Translations under genes and position numbers: made by a program
Assembly: GCA_002104895.1 (NCBI GenBank)
Contig: MCFG01000283.1
Span: forward strand, 1 to 64,000
Length of the DNA: 64,000 nt
Reading direction: 5' to 3'
Origin: Anaeromyces robustus
Lineage: Eukaryota; Neocallimastigomycota; Neocallimastigomycetes; Neocallimastigales; Neocallimastigaceae
Shown here: piece by piece, positions 11,810 to 25,400 of the stretch
Numbering within the stretch: position 1 is the first letter of the stretch
How the letters are laid out: every line of letters begins with the position of its first letter
The notes under the pieces: model-generated
The model's input: the letters and a program-made list of their open reading frames with translations, nothing else
Told to the model about the DNA's origin: nothing
Databases searched by the model: none

Positions 11810-11940
11810 TTTTATGTATTTTATTAAATGTACTAAATCTAAATATAAAAAAGTATATTAAATAATTATTTATAATAAATAAATAAATAAATAAATAAGC
11901 ATGGGAAGTGGATTCTCTTCCTTTAGTCTAAAAAAAAAAG
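11810..11940 (+). repeat. Dispersed retroposon 3' tail with hairpin (copy 3)
   Basis: ATTTTATTAAATGTACTAAATCTAAATAT, a spacer, CATG, the hairpin GGAAGTG-GATT-CTCTTCC (11,904-11,921), then TTTAGTCT and a poly(A) run (11,930-11,939). Confidence 0.8.
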
Positions 11941-12736
11941 TTCAGATTCGATACAAAAATTGATAATCATTATTAATACTGGGTTTAAAAAAATTAATTA
12001 AAATCTTGAAAATAAATCAAAGAGACCTTTTTATTATTTAAAAGTTCATTGACTTTTTTACTAAAAAGTGGACTTTTAATTTTATTATTTTTTTGCTAAG
12101 TTTTTTTTATTTTTTATTTTATGCTAATTTTTTTAAAAAAAAAAAAAGTAAAAAAACTTAATCACTTTAAATAATTTTATTTTAATTTTTATAATTATTT
12201 TTTCCATTTTTTTTTTTTTTTTGTATTTTATTTTTTTTTCATTTTTTTTTTTTTTTATTTTATTTTTTTTATAGAATTAAAAAAAGAAAAAAGAAATTAA
12301 AAGTGAAATTTAATTACAAAAATGAAACTTAAAAGAATTTTAAGGTAAATAAAAAAATTTATTTTTGAATTTTTTTATTTTTTTTCGTTTTAAAATTGAA
12401 GTTAAGTAAAGTGGGAAAAAAGCAAAGAAATTCCGTACTTTTGGAAGTGGGATTTTTTTTATTAAAAAAAGCAGAATTTTTAATAGTGTTTTTTTTTAAT
12501 ACCAATGGTATAAAAAAAAAACAGCAATTTTTTAAATAAACATAAAAACAAAAACGTAGTAAAGATTTATTTTTGAGAAATAAATAAATAAAAAAAATAA
12601 TTATTAATTATTAATTAATTATTATTAATTATTATAATAAAATAATAATAATAAAAAGTAATAATAAGTAATAGTAAGTAATAGTAATTAATTAATAATT
12701 AATAATATAATAATATAATAGTTAATATTAATATTA

Positions 12737-12799
<63 letters not shown>

Positions 12800-13010
12800 G
12801 TATCACTTGTAATTATATAAAACGTTTGTTTGTTTTTCTTTCTTTCTTTCTTTCTTTCTTTCTTTGTTATTCTTTATTTATTAGTTATTACCTAATATCC
12901 TTCTTTTTTTATTGTTCTTAAACAAAAAGTAAAATATCATAAAAAATAATTATTAAAATAACAACTGTTATTACAATTTCTTTTACATATAAATCAATAA
13001 TCTTGGAATT
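11941..13010 (+). repeat. 1-kb dispersed repeat R, copy 1
   Basis: From TTCAGATTCGAT to AATCTTGGAATT. It is collinear with 38,361-39,403, sharing GATAATCATTATTA, AATAAATCAAAGAGACC, an AAT array, a CTTT microsatellite (here 12,838-12,865) and TAGTTATTACCTAATAT. The right edge is sharp in both copies: beyond CTTGGAATT this copy meets the Cys-rich gene fragment, while the other meets a LINE. Confidence 0.8.
12736..12799. repeat. Pure AAT microsatellite
   Basis: Uninterrupted AAT units inside repeat R. Confidence 0.9.
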
Positions 13011-13037
13011 CATTTCTATTTAGTTCTTTTATTATAG

Positions 13038-15648
13038 GAAGTGCACTTCTACGGACTGCAGTAGGTGGAATTAGTAAATATTAATTTTTTATTTTTTTTT
13101 ATTTTTTTTTTAAAAAAAAAAGATAATCTACACATATTTAAATATATATATTTATATTTAAATATTTGAAAATATATTAATATTAACTATTTTTATTTTT
13201 ATTTAATAATTTTTATAGTTCTGGAAAAGGGATGTAGTAAAGAAGGTAGTGATGAATGTAGTGTTGATGATGGGTATAATATAATCAGTTATTGTATTGA
13301 TACTTCTGATGGAAAAATATATGGTAATCTTTCTGATAGTAAATGTTTAGTAAGTTGGTTTAGATCTTTATCTGTGAATAATGATTATATAATTCTAATG
13401 GACAGTAATAGGGTTTTTTCTGTAGTATTAAAAAAAGATATGGATCATCAGGATATTGAATATTTAACTAAAGGTGAATGGAATAAATTAATTTATATGA
13501 TTTGTGGTGATACTCTTTCTACTTGTGAGCGTCAAAAAACCCAAATTATCGATATGTATGGTTATTCCTATGAAATATCATCTACCGATGAAAATGATAA
13601 TAGAAAATTAGGAATAGAACTGCTAAATGATTGTGGAGCCGAATCTGAGAGATTTATTTGTTCTGATATTAATTTTAATGATATAGTCAACTATTGTATT
13701 GCTGATAATAATATATATGGTATGAAATATTATGATGGTGGTTGTAAATTAACAAATAAAGACTTAGTCAATGGATATAATCTAGTTGTAAAAACTGTGG
13801 ATTCCTTTGATATCGTGGAAGAAAGTGATTTAGATATTAAGACCGATGAACTATTAGATAAATTATTTATTTTAAAATGTGATAAACAAGGTAATTGTAG
13901 TCGTGGAACCGGCGTGATTACGGATTCCACACATACCTCTTATGAAATAAACGAATACGAAGTTAAAAATAAAGAAATAAAAATAGATTTACCAGATTGT
14001 AGTGTAGTAGTAGTTGGTGATAAAACTGTAGTATCTAGTGAAAATCCCTGTAGCGGTACTGAAACTATAGAAAAATATTGTATTTCCGGTCTAGGTATCT
14101 ATGGTGTTTTTAATAAAAATGGAGATAATTGTAAATTATTGACTTTGGAGGAGAATACAGATAATTATATTCGATTCAAAGATAGTAATGAATTTACAAT
14201 AATTTCGGATATAAGTAGTGAAGAAATTGAGAAAAAAGATGATAATATATTATATAAATTATTTGTTATGAATTGTGATGGTGGTGGATGTACTCGTGTA
14301 AAAAGAAAGTTTACTGATTCTGTTGGTCTTTATTATGAAATATCAGCAACTAAAGAAACCGAAAACAAAAAATTAAAAATATCAATAGCTAATAATTGTG
14401 ATGGTAAAGAATTTTCTGGAAGTGAAAAAACTTGTACAGACAGTACTAATAGTAATAAAGATATAACCAATTATTGTATTCATTCCAATAATCTAATATA
14501 TGGTTTTGAGGATGGTGCAAGTACAGGTGGTTGTAAAGTAATGACTGAAGGATTATCTAAAACTGGAGATAATTTAGTTAGAATTATTAATTATAAAGAA
14601 TTTGAAATACTTGATGGAAGTGGAAATTCTCTAAACATTAAAGAGGATAAATTATTATATAGATTATTTATTATAAGAAATAATCAAGGAAGTTGGGAGC
14701 GTGGAACTGCTGAAATTATAGATTCCACTCATGTAACTTATAAAATAGCCAATGATGAAACTAAAAATGAAAAAGTAGTATTACAAATAAATGTTAATTG
14801 TAATGGTAAAACAATAGAAAATAATGAGGTAGTTTGTACAGATGCTGCTAATAGTGATAAAAATATAACTCATTATTGTATTCATTCAGATAAAGTCATT
14901 TATGGTTTTGAGGATGGGGCAACTACATGTGGTTGTAAAGTAACGGATAAAGTCTTTGAAAATAATAAAAAAAATATCGTTGAAATCATTGGAAATAATC
15001 AATTTAAAATAATTGAAAATATAGAGGATGAAAAAGCCATTGAGGATAAAGATGATTATATATTAAAAAAATTATTCATTGTATGTTGTGATGGTGGAGG
15101 TAATTGTAGTCGTGGAACTGCAAAGATTACAGATTCCATTGGTTATACCTATGATATAAAAACAGATGAAACTGAAAATGAAAAAATGATAGTAAAAATA
15201 GAAAGTAGTTGTAATAGTATAAACATTGATTATTCTGAAAATTGTAATTCTGAATCCATTATAACTAATTATTATATTTCTGGTGGTTTTATATTAGGGT
15301 ATAATAAAAATAATAATAATGTTGAAAATAAAGGCTGTAATGTGATGAGTCTTGCTGAGGATAATTATTTATATGAAGATAAAAAAAAATATAGTTAAAA
15401 TTACTGAATATCATAAATTTGATAGAGTTGAAGCAAGTGATCTAAAAATTGAAGAGGGTAATTTATTATATAGAATATTTATTGTAAATTGTGTTGTTCA
15501 AGATTGTGAACGTACAGGAGGCGAAATTACTGATTCAACTGGTTTTTCTTTTAATATAGATGCTGTTGATGAAACTAAAAATAGTAAAATAAAAATAGAT
15601 AGTAGTAGTAGTAGTAGTGATAGTAAATGTCAAAGAATAACAATTTCT

Positions 15649-15652
<4 letters not shown>
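13038..15652 (+). pseudogene. Cys-rich tandem-repeat secreted-type protein, broken fragment
   Basis: Two exons are visible: 13,038-13,073 (36 nt) and 13,219 onward, joined by a phase-1 GT-AG intron; the first also begins in phase 1 after an AG. The long exon holds six tandem repeats of about 125-135 residues starting near 13,485, 13,858, 14,252, 14,657, 15,062 and 15,464. Each has the pattern LLY.LFI..CD..G.C.RG...ITDS...YEI, then N.K..I....C, then IT.YCI....IYG and GGCKV. I do not recognise the family, and it is not the GYY scaffoldin repeat. Cys spacing suggests an extracellular disulphide-rich protein. The frame breaks at the A9 run 15,381-15,389 (one base too many relative to the repeat pattern). 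The 5' end, with any signal peptide, is missing beyond repeat R, and the 3' end is cut by a 34-T run at 15,653. Probably a relic. Confidence 0.75.
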
Positions 15653-15689
<37 letters not shown>

Positions 15690-16371
15690 CTAAGATATTA
15701 ATCTTTATTTAAATAATTATTAATTTAAATATTAAACATACATGTAAATATAAGATTACAATTAAAGTAAAGAAAAGAATATATATAAAATACATGAAAT
15801 GTAAATTAAATACATACATGTAATAAATAGATACAAAAGAAATAAATAAATAAAATTTATTATAGATATTAATCAAATTAAAAAATTAAATAAATAAAAA
15901 AAGGAAAGAAATTTAAATTTCTAAACTTCTCCCATTCAATGAATGGAGATGTCCTTTGAATCCGTATCAGAATAAATTCTATGCCTTAATCTTTTCGACG
16001 TCGACACCCTTAAAGCCGCCTAGAATGTTCTTATTTCTTTATTGTTATTATACCCTATTGAGAAGAATCCGAAAGGATACATTTACAATTGGCATAAATA
16101 ACAGTAAGAAAATACGACAGACTCACGATATTCGGAACAGGAGACTCAATGAACCTTTAAAAAAGTTGTCCATGCCACTGACTCTGTTCCCCATTAATGC
16201 CTAGTTTTTTCAAAATGCATAACATACCCATCAAGGAAAGCATTAAGCATCAAGTACTATATATATTATTTTCATAATCTCCGTCAAAGTCCTCAGAAAA
16301 TCCTAGTGATTCAGTTTGATTTATAGAAATGAGAATAGATATAAAATATAAAAAAGAAATATATGTAAATA
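15653..16371 (-). mobile_element. Poly(T)-headed insertion, probably a minus-strand retroposon
   Basis: A 34-base T run (15,653-15,686) interrupts the Cys-rich fragment and is followed by AGACTAAGATATTAATC. Its first bases match the TTTTTAGACTAA border of the hairpin-tail repeats, but the hairpin is absent. The body to about 15,920 is A/T-rich. 15,930-16,260 is GC-richer, with coding-like scraps in more than one frame and no recognised family. Most likely the 3' end of a retroposon lying on the minus strand. Confidence 0.45.
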
Positions 16372-16660
16372 TATATATATATAAATAGATAAAAAGAAAA
16401 AAAAGAAAAAAAAACTTAAAAAACTTGATGAGAAATGAGTTGAAGAAAAGATAGACTAAAAAATTGAGTAAGTATATTAATTTTTACTGATATTGTATTT
16501 TTCGCTTTAGTTCGTAAAATTTATTGATCGCTGTATTCCTTAAAATGTGTAGTATTTTTGAAATTTTCATGTAATTGATTGATTTGTAGTAGGTTTGAAA
16601 TATTTAATTACTTTTATGGGTAAGAAAGAAATTTTTTTGATTTATTTGACTAAAAGACAA
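16372..16660 (+). repeat. Dispersed repeat family C, copy 2
   Basis: Collinear with 9235-9520: AGTTGAAGAAAAGATAGACT, TTTATTGATCGCTGTATTCC, TTTATGGGTAAGAAAGAAATTT. Confidence 0.75.
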
Positions 16661-16664
16661 AAGA

Positions 16665-16915
16665 AACCTCCTATTGCTGGAATTTGTGCAAACCCGAATC
16701 AAAAAAAAAAAAAAAAATAAAAATAAAAAAAAGGATCAAAGTTACGACGAAAAAAAACTAAACTAAATTCAACAATACTCTTAGATCTATAGAAAAAAAA
16801 GGAGAAAACCCCTAGTATTGAAACCGAGGACTCATTGGGTTAAATAATGACTTTTTTTTTTAATGCTTTAGACATAAAAAAAGTCATCCAACTTTTCATT
16901 ATTTTTTTTAATTTT
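16665..16915 (+). repeat. Dispersed repeat family B, copy 2
   Basis: Same order as copy 1 at 11,490, from CCTCCTATTGCTGGAATTTG to AAAAAAGTCATCCAAC. It follows family C directly here. Confidence 0.8.
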
Positions 16916-17019
16916 TTTTCGTTTTTTTTTGCTAGTTTTTTTTTTTTAATTCATTATATTATTTATTTATTTTCACTCATTCGTTCATTTATATTCATTA
17001 GTATAATTTATTTAATTGA

Positions 17020-18090
17020 TTATTTATTTATTTATTAATTTATTTATTGATATATAAAGAATTTTTTACTGTTTTTTTTTTTTTAAATTTATTTAATATA
17101 TTATTTTAATAATTTATTAATATATTTTTATAAATTATTTAAATAATATTTATTTATTCATTAATATATTATTATTATGTATCATAAAATTTATTTAAAT
17201 ATTATTCATTCGATCGCTTGTATACTGTTGTTTATTCATTTATTATTCATTCATTCACTAATATACTATTATTTATTTATTTATTATTCATTCATTCATT
17301 TATATACTATTATTTACTTAAATATTATTATTTATTTATTTATTATTCATTCATTCACTTATATACTATTTTTTATTTAAATACTATTATTTATTTATTT
17401 ATTATTCATTCATTCAATTATATTATATATATTATTTATTTATTTATTTAGTATTATTTATTTATTTATTTAGTATTATTTATTTATTTATTTAGTATTA
17501 TTTATTTATTTATTTACTATTTTTTATTTAAATATTATTCATTCATTCATTTATATAGTATTATTTATTTATTTATTATTCATTCATTCACTTATATACT
17601 ATTATTTATTTATTATTCTATTATTTATTTGTTTATTTACTATTATTTATTTATTTATTTATTATTCATTCATTCACTTATATTATATATTATTATTTAT
17701 TTAAATATTATTCTATTTAAATAAATAATAGTAAATAAACAAATAAATAATAGAATAATAAATAAATAATAGTATATAAGTGAATGAATGAATAATAAAT
17801 AAATAAATAATACTATATAAATGAATGAATGAATAATATTTAAATAAAAAATAGTAAATAAATGAATGAATGAATAATAAATAAATAATAGTATATAAGT
17901 GAATGAATGAATAATATTTAAATAAATTTTGTGATACAAAATAATAATATATTAATGAATAAATAAATATTATTTAAATAATTTATTAAAATATATTATA
18001 AATTATTATAATATATTAAATAAATTTAAAAAAACAGTAAAAAATTCTTTATATATCAATAAATAAATTAATAAATAATAATAAATTAAT
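17020..18090. repeat. Large imperfect palindrome made of minisatellite units
   Basis: The left arm carries TTGATATATAAAGAATTTTTTACTG (17,047-17,071), TTATTTAAATAATATTTATTTATTCATTAATATA and ATGTATCATAAAATTTATTT. The right arm carries the reverse complements in reverse order (TTTTGTGATAC near 17,925-17,940 and CAGTAAAAAATTCTTTATATATCAA at 18,035-18,059). The turn-over lies near 17,715 (TTTAAATATTATTCTATTTAAATAAA). The left arm (about 670 bp) is longer than the right (about 345 bp) because it holds more minisatellite copies. Confidence 0.85.
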
Positions 18091-18884
18091 AATAATAAAT
18101 AAATAACTAATAGTATATATGTGAATGAATAAATAATATTTAAATAAATAATAGTAAATAAATGAATAAATAATAGAATAATAAATAAATAAATAATAGT
18201 ATATAAGTGAATGAATGAATAATATTTAAATAAATAATAGTAAATAAATGAATAAATAATAGAATAATAAATAAATAAATAATAGTATATAAGTGAATGA
18301 ATGAATAATATTTAAATAAATAAATACTAAATAAATAATAATTAATAATAATTAATAAATATATAAATAAATAAATAATAAATAATAATAATTAATAAAT
18401 ATATAAATAAATAAATATATATATAGATATATAAATAAATAAATAAATAAATAAATATAATAAATAAATATAATAAATAAATGAATAAATAAATAAATGA
18501 ATAAATAAATAATAAATAAATAAATGAATAAATAAATAATAAATAAATAAATATATAAATAAATAATAAATAAATAAATAATAAATAATAAATAATAATA
18601 ATTAATAATAATAATAAATAAATATATAAATAAATATATAATAAATAAATAAATATATATAAATAAATAAATGAATAAATAAATAATAAATAAATAAATA
18701 TATAAATAAATAATAAATAATAATAATTAATAATAATAATAAATAAACATATAAATAAATATATAATAAATAAATAAATATATATATATAAATAAATGAA
18801 TAAATAAATAATAAATAAATAAATAATTAATTAATTAATAAATAATATATAATAAATAAATAAATAATAAATAATAATAGTAAT

Positions 18885-18936
<52 letters not shown>

Positions 18937-18938
18937 TA

Positions 18939-18971
<33 letters not shown>

Positions 18972-18990
18972 TAATAATTTTGTAGAAATA
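18091..18990. repeat. AATA/AAT low-complexity block
   Basis: Copies of GTATATAAGTGAATGAATGAATAATATTTAAA (the minisatellite in reverse orientation) to about 18,310, then AAAT, ATATATAA and AAT arrays to 18,990. Confidence 0.9.
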
Positions 18991-19428
18991 TTTCCATTTA
19001 TTGATTCAATTATCACCATTACCCTCTCTCATTCTTAACTTCCGTCTTCTTTTTTATTTTTTCTATATTCCTTTATAATTATAAATGATAATATAAATTC
19101 TTACTCTATTTTACTTTTTATTTTACTTTTTACTTTATTTTATTTTGCATTTTGTTATTACAACTTATAAAACATATTTTAAATATTAAATAAAGTCAGA
19201 GACTTTTTTTAAGAGTAATTAAAATGTTAAATACTTATTTTTTTTTTCATTAATAGAAAAAAGACAACCATATTTATTATTATTATTATTTATTATTATT
19301 ATTAATTATTATTACTATTATTTAATCATTTTTTTTAGTTATTTTTTTCTTTTCTTTTCTTTTTTCTTTAATGAATTATATGTTTAATGTAATTTATATT
19401 TATATTTATATTTATATTTATTTTATTT

Positions 19429-22400
19429 TTAAGACGCCGTCCATGTCTTTTTACCATTATAAATATAATAGGCTACCTTATTTTCATCATAACTAAGTTC
19501 AAATTCATATAGGGTTTTTCCGTCATTACGAATGGCTTCTTTTTCTTCAGCTGGACTATTCTTTGTATAAATTTTATAGGTTTTATCGGTATAACGATAT
19601 TTTGGTGATATATTACACACAGTTTCTAATTAAAATGAAAAAAAAAGAAAAAGGAAAGAAAAGAAAAAAATGATTAATAATAATAAATAATAATAATAAT
19701 AATAATAAATAATAATAATTATTAATAGTAGTAGTAATAATAATAATATTAAGAAAATAGAAAATTGTAATATATAAATAATTATTATATATAAAAAATT
19801 TATATTTATTTATTTACTTATTTATTTATTTTTATTCTTTACCTTTATTTACTATGGCATTTCCTCCATTAATATTAATGACCATATAAGTTAAGACTTT
19901 ATCAATACCAAAGATATTATTTGTTTTATCAATATTAACCATATAATTTACCGTATTTTCTTGGTTTAATTCAACTCCATTATCAGTATCACTTTCTGCA
20001 CCAATTAAACCTAAACATATTTTTATAGATTCTTTTTGAGTTTTACTATCCGTAATTTTAGCAATATCACCAATATGGGGTGTACCACTTGTACAGTCCG
20101 TTCTTGTAATTTTTTCTGCTTTACATATAACATTATTTTTATCTTTCATACATAATATGTAAGGTACATTTTTACCAGCTTCTTTCGTATTTCCTTCATT
20201 CACAAGATAACCAATAGGAATTGTAGAAGCTTCAGTTAACTTTGTACAATCTGATTCCGTACATTCATAAAGATCACCTTCATTACCATGATCACTTTCC
20301 ACTACTAAGGTTTTTGTACCTTTTTGGGCAAGATAATATCCTGGTCTACACTGAGAATTACTTTCTAATGGACATACTATATGGAAATTCATATTTTTTT
20401 TTATTAGTTTAAAGCATTATAATAAAAATATTTAATTGAAAATAAATTAAAATACAATTATACAATTATAAAACTTTTTATTTTTTTTTAAAAAAAAAAA
20501 AAAAAAACTTACTTTCGACACAAGATTTCGAAGTGATATCATCTATTTTTTTACTTGATATTGTATATCTGTATATATTACCATCTACTTTACATTTATC
20601 GTATTCTTCAGTAGGATCAATAGAACCTTTCTTTGTTTTAAGATTGACATAGGTTGTTGCTTCCTCTAAAACAATAGCATTATTTGATTTTTTAAGTAAA
20701 ATACTATATTTTGTACCACCAATTATAACATCACTTGTATCTAATGTAATTGGGAAATAGGTTACTGAATTAACCGCTTCTATTTTACCTCGTTGTCCAG
20801 CTTCTGCTTTTTTACAAACATAAATACCACCTTGACTATCAGAAACAAGTACACCCACGTCAGCATTCGTTCCATCATCACAATCTGTCACTTTAATACT
20901 TGTACTGGATACCTTCTGACAAACGTCGTTTTTACAAGATATAATTGGTTTTGTAGAAGCATCCTTGGCTCCATTAAGATAATAACCTGTACCAGGTGAT
21001 GTAACGGTTATTATGGCATTATCTCCAGATTTTACTAATACTTTAGTTGAACTATCTGTAAATGGTCCATTAGTAGGATTATTAATCAAATAATATCCTT
21101 CATCACTTAACTTAACATTCTTCGTATCATCAGTACAGAAGGTTGTTCCACCTTTTAATAATTTTCCTTCAACACAACTGGTATTACTTGTATAGTAATC
21201 AGTGGCATCATTATTAACTTCTGTACATGCAACCGTACCAGTACATTTTATTATTCTTTTACTTGAATCCCCATTAATATAAAAGCCAGGAATATTACTA
21301 CCAACCGTACAACCATTACTATTACATTTAATTAAGTTCTCAATTTCTTCATTTGGATTTTCATTTAAATAATATTTAATTTCAGAATTACTAGGGTTAT
21401 TTACTGTTGTACATACAGTAGTGGTACATTTAACCAATTTCATATTACCCTTTTCACGATGATCAAGATAATAACCTTTCGATAATCCTGCTATAGGAAT
21501 GTTAAATGCATAAAATTCTTTTTTCAATAATAATTGAGTTCCTGATGTACCTAAATTACTACTTATTAAAATTAAATGATGGTATTGATCAGCTTCCTCA
21601 CCAAATTGTACTTTTTCATCATCATCATTCACTGGACAATAGTAGAATTTTGTACTTCGATAAATATTACCAATGTAGATATCTTCTTTAATTACACTAC
21701 CAACACCAGCGTCTACACAAGATTCTTTAGCAATAGTTTCTGCTGTACATTGTGTTGCGGTACAACTAATTACACCATCCTTAGTCTCTGCCCCATTAAG
21801 ATAATATCCTGGTTTAATAGCTACTGTTTCACAATTAATTCCTTCTGTAACAGCTGCTGCAGTAATTTCTGCTGTTACACCTTCTTCAGTAGGATTAGTT
21901 ACAGTTACCGTATATTCTCTACCTGAATTTATGTCATCTGTAATTGTAAGAGTATTATCTTTATCATCAACTTTGGTACCACCACTTTCTACTATGGTTA
22001 TCCTACCATCACAATCAAATTTAACCGTAACTGAATGACTATCGACTTGGAAAATAGCACTTCCATCAACTGCTACTTTTGCCTTATCTATCAATACACT
22101 ACTTTTATTGACTTCAGCTTCTTCTTCAATTTCAGGTGCATAAATATCTGCCCTTGCATTATAATCATTAGGATTGGTTATAGTTACTTGGTATTCTCTA
22201 CCAGGGTATGAGTCACCATTAATTGTAAATTTATTTTCTGTACCTTCAACTTTGGCACCTCCAGTTACTTCAATGATACGTCCTTTTGGATCGAATATGA
22301 CAGTTATTATTACATCATTGACATTGAATATTGCATTTCCGGCAGTTGATAAAGACGTCCTGGTTGGATTTGGGTCACTTACACTTACTGCCCCTATAAC

Positions 22401-25400
22401 TGCATTAATTCTTGCTGATGGGTTATCTCCAGTAGGATCGTTTACTGTAAATGTATATACTCTATCAGATATTGTATCACCATCAATTGTAAATGTATTA
22501 TCACCAGTTTGTGTACCTCCAGACACAGAAATGATTATTCCATCAATATCATATTCGACGTCTACGATCTTACCATTGACCGTGAATATCGCAATACCGT
22601 TGGTTGCCGATGCCCCGGTTACAGATGTACTAGTTGTTTGAATTGCCGATGCACCTTCTATTCTACCTGCAGTAATTGTTGCTGTTGGTGTATCTCCAGT
22701 AGGATCGTTTACTTCTACTGTATATACTCTTTTTGATTTGTCACCTGTTAATGTAAGTGTATTTCCTTCACCTTTTGTACCGCCAGTTACTTCAGTGATA
22801 CTTCCTTCGGTATCGAATCTAACATTTACATCATTTGGATTTTTTACTGAGAATACTGCACCTCCTAAAACTGCATTCAATGCCTTGTTTGTAGATGTAC
22901 TGAGTACATTAACTGCAGGTACTATTCCTGTACATTTAATAATTTTGTCATTTCCAGAAATATAATAACCATTATTAATTGTTTCAACTAATTGAGCTTT
23001 CCCATTACCAGATTTAATTAAAGATGTTCCAGTACTTCCAAATGCTGTTTCTTCACCATTGTCAATAACATAATATTTCTCTCCCTCTTCACTAAAATCT
23101 ATTTCACTTGAAGAAGTGTCAGCGGTTGAACAGAAATAATAACCTTTATTATTTTTTTTAGCAAGTACTCCAGCGTTGACTCCTGCTCCACATGGTCCTG
23201 AACCAACTATTTCTGTAAATACTCCGTTTTTATATTCTATGACTGTATTTGTAGCATCTCCTTTATTAGGGTAATAATATCCTGATTCAGGTGTAACTTC
23301 CTCAATACATCCGTTACTGTCACATTTGAAAATAAATTTACTTCCTCCCGTATCTTTATTTAAAAGGTAATATCCTTCGGCCATGACTGCTCCTTCACAA
23401 CTTTGTAGATCTGTTGTACAAGTTATTATTTGATTTAAACCTGAACTTAAAAATCTTTCACCATTAGTTATTGAACCTATATTAAGAACTACACCTTTAC
23501 CTACTTTTACTAAAACTTTTACTGTAGCTGCAATTGGACTACCAGTTATTGGGTTTGTCGTAACACCATTTATAATATAATAAGATTCCACTTCACTACT
23601 CAGTGGAACAGGAACAAATTTATCACTTCCATTTTTTACACAAATACTAATACCACTTTGACTTTTAATCATATCACATGGATTTGAACATGGAGTTAAA
23701 GCTACAGTAGCCTCTTCACATTTATTTATTCCATCACATTTAATATATTTTCCTGGATCGGCTGCATCTACATAAAAAGCAGGTTTATCACTACTATCAA
23801 TACTATTTATCGTACAAACATCACCAACACATGATTTTACCTCAACTAACGTATCTGTCTTTGTTGTTCCTCCAGCATTTAAATAATAACCTTCAGTGGA
23901 AACTAATAATGCTTTTTTTCCTCCTACTTTGGCTAAAATCTCCTTTCCTTCACTAGGAGCTGTTCCAGTTCCTATTAAAGCTGAAGAATGACCATTACTA
24001 ACGGTAACTAAATAATACTTTTCACCTTGACTAATATCATACCATTGGTCATTAGTATCTGTATAACATAACTTAATATCCGATCCAGCTTTTCCAATAT
24101 TACCTCCATATTTAGCAGAACATACTCCAGTCGTTACTACAACTGATTCACATTTAGAACCATCACATCCAATTACTGAATCTGTTGAAGTATCAGTACC
24201 ACCAATATAATATCCTTTTATGGCTTTTAATACACTGCAATTAGAACCACTTTTACAATAAATAACAGTACCTTCTTTACCTCCATTAGCATAATATTCA
24301 TTTGCAGTAGTATCAATAAGTTCAAAATCACTTGCACCATCTTTATCTCTAATCAATTTAGTATTATCAGAAGTCTTATAACAAAAATCAACAGTATTTG
24401 GTGTTGTCTTACTCGATATCATCTTCACTATCGCATTATTACCTGGTTTTACTACAACTTTTTTCGTATTTGAAGCAGCAACACTTTTTGTAAACTTATT
24501 ATTAACAGCTCCAGAAGCAGGAGCAGTTACTGTTAACAAATTAAAGGTTTGACTTCCATCCTCAGTTACTTCTGTACTAATACTAACACTACTATTTGAC
24601 GCATTTATACAAAATTTAGTAATACCGTTACTATCATCATATAAAAGTTTACCAATATCACTAGCAGAAGAACAAGCTGTTACCACATCAACATTTGTAT
24701 CAGCAGTTGCTGTACAACTACCATTTTCATTACAATAAAAAAATGGATGCTCTTTAGCATCTTCACCTGCATTAAGATAATAGCCTAAGGAAGGTGAATT
24801 GACATCTTCACATCCCTTACTATTACATTTAATTAAAGCATTCGCACCAGAAATATAATATCCATTTGCAGGACTTCCCACATAAATAATAGAAGTTTGA
24901 GTTGTTTTCAATAAAATCTTTTTTTCTTCTCCTTCCTTCTCGCACCGGTAATATCAAATGGGAATCCTTCACTATATTTAATCTCTACTACTTTATATTT
25001 GTTAACACCATCTGCAGCAAAAGTTATTTCATCATTTGCTTTTCCTGTACAAATTGTAGTAAATGCACTAGTTTGAAGTTTACCTCCCTCACCACTACTA
25101 CATATTACACCACCAGTCATTTTTTCGCATCCTTTATCATTTTCACATTTATAAGTTTCACCTGATATTTTATAATAACCACTTCCTGGTACAATAGTAT
25201 TACAATTTTCAGTGGTTTCACAATAAATTACGGTACACCCATCGCCTGAGTTAATGTAATAGGTATTATCGGCACCGTTATCTTCTTCACAATCACTTCC
25301 ATTGGTAGTACATTTAATTAATGGCTTAGTTTTTTCCTTTCCATCATTCATATAATATGTTAAAGCAGCAGTAGATTCTGGTCTACATTGACCACCACGA

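Noticed and set aside
15956-16204. 82-codon frame in a GC-richer island, with an acidic motif on the opposite strand
   Set aside because: Coding-like scraps fall in several frames and none gives a recognisable domain; left as part of the insertion.
10106-18020. Tyr/Ile/Leu-rich 'proteins' in the minisatellites and palindrome
   Set aside because: They are translations of ATT/ATTT repeats without any non-repeat sequence.
21506-22965. Plus-strand frames opposite the beta-rich repeats
   Set aside because: They arise because that segment is less A/T-rich; they mirror the repeat spacing of the minus-strand gene.
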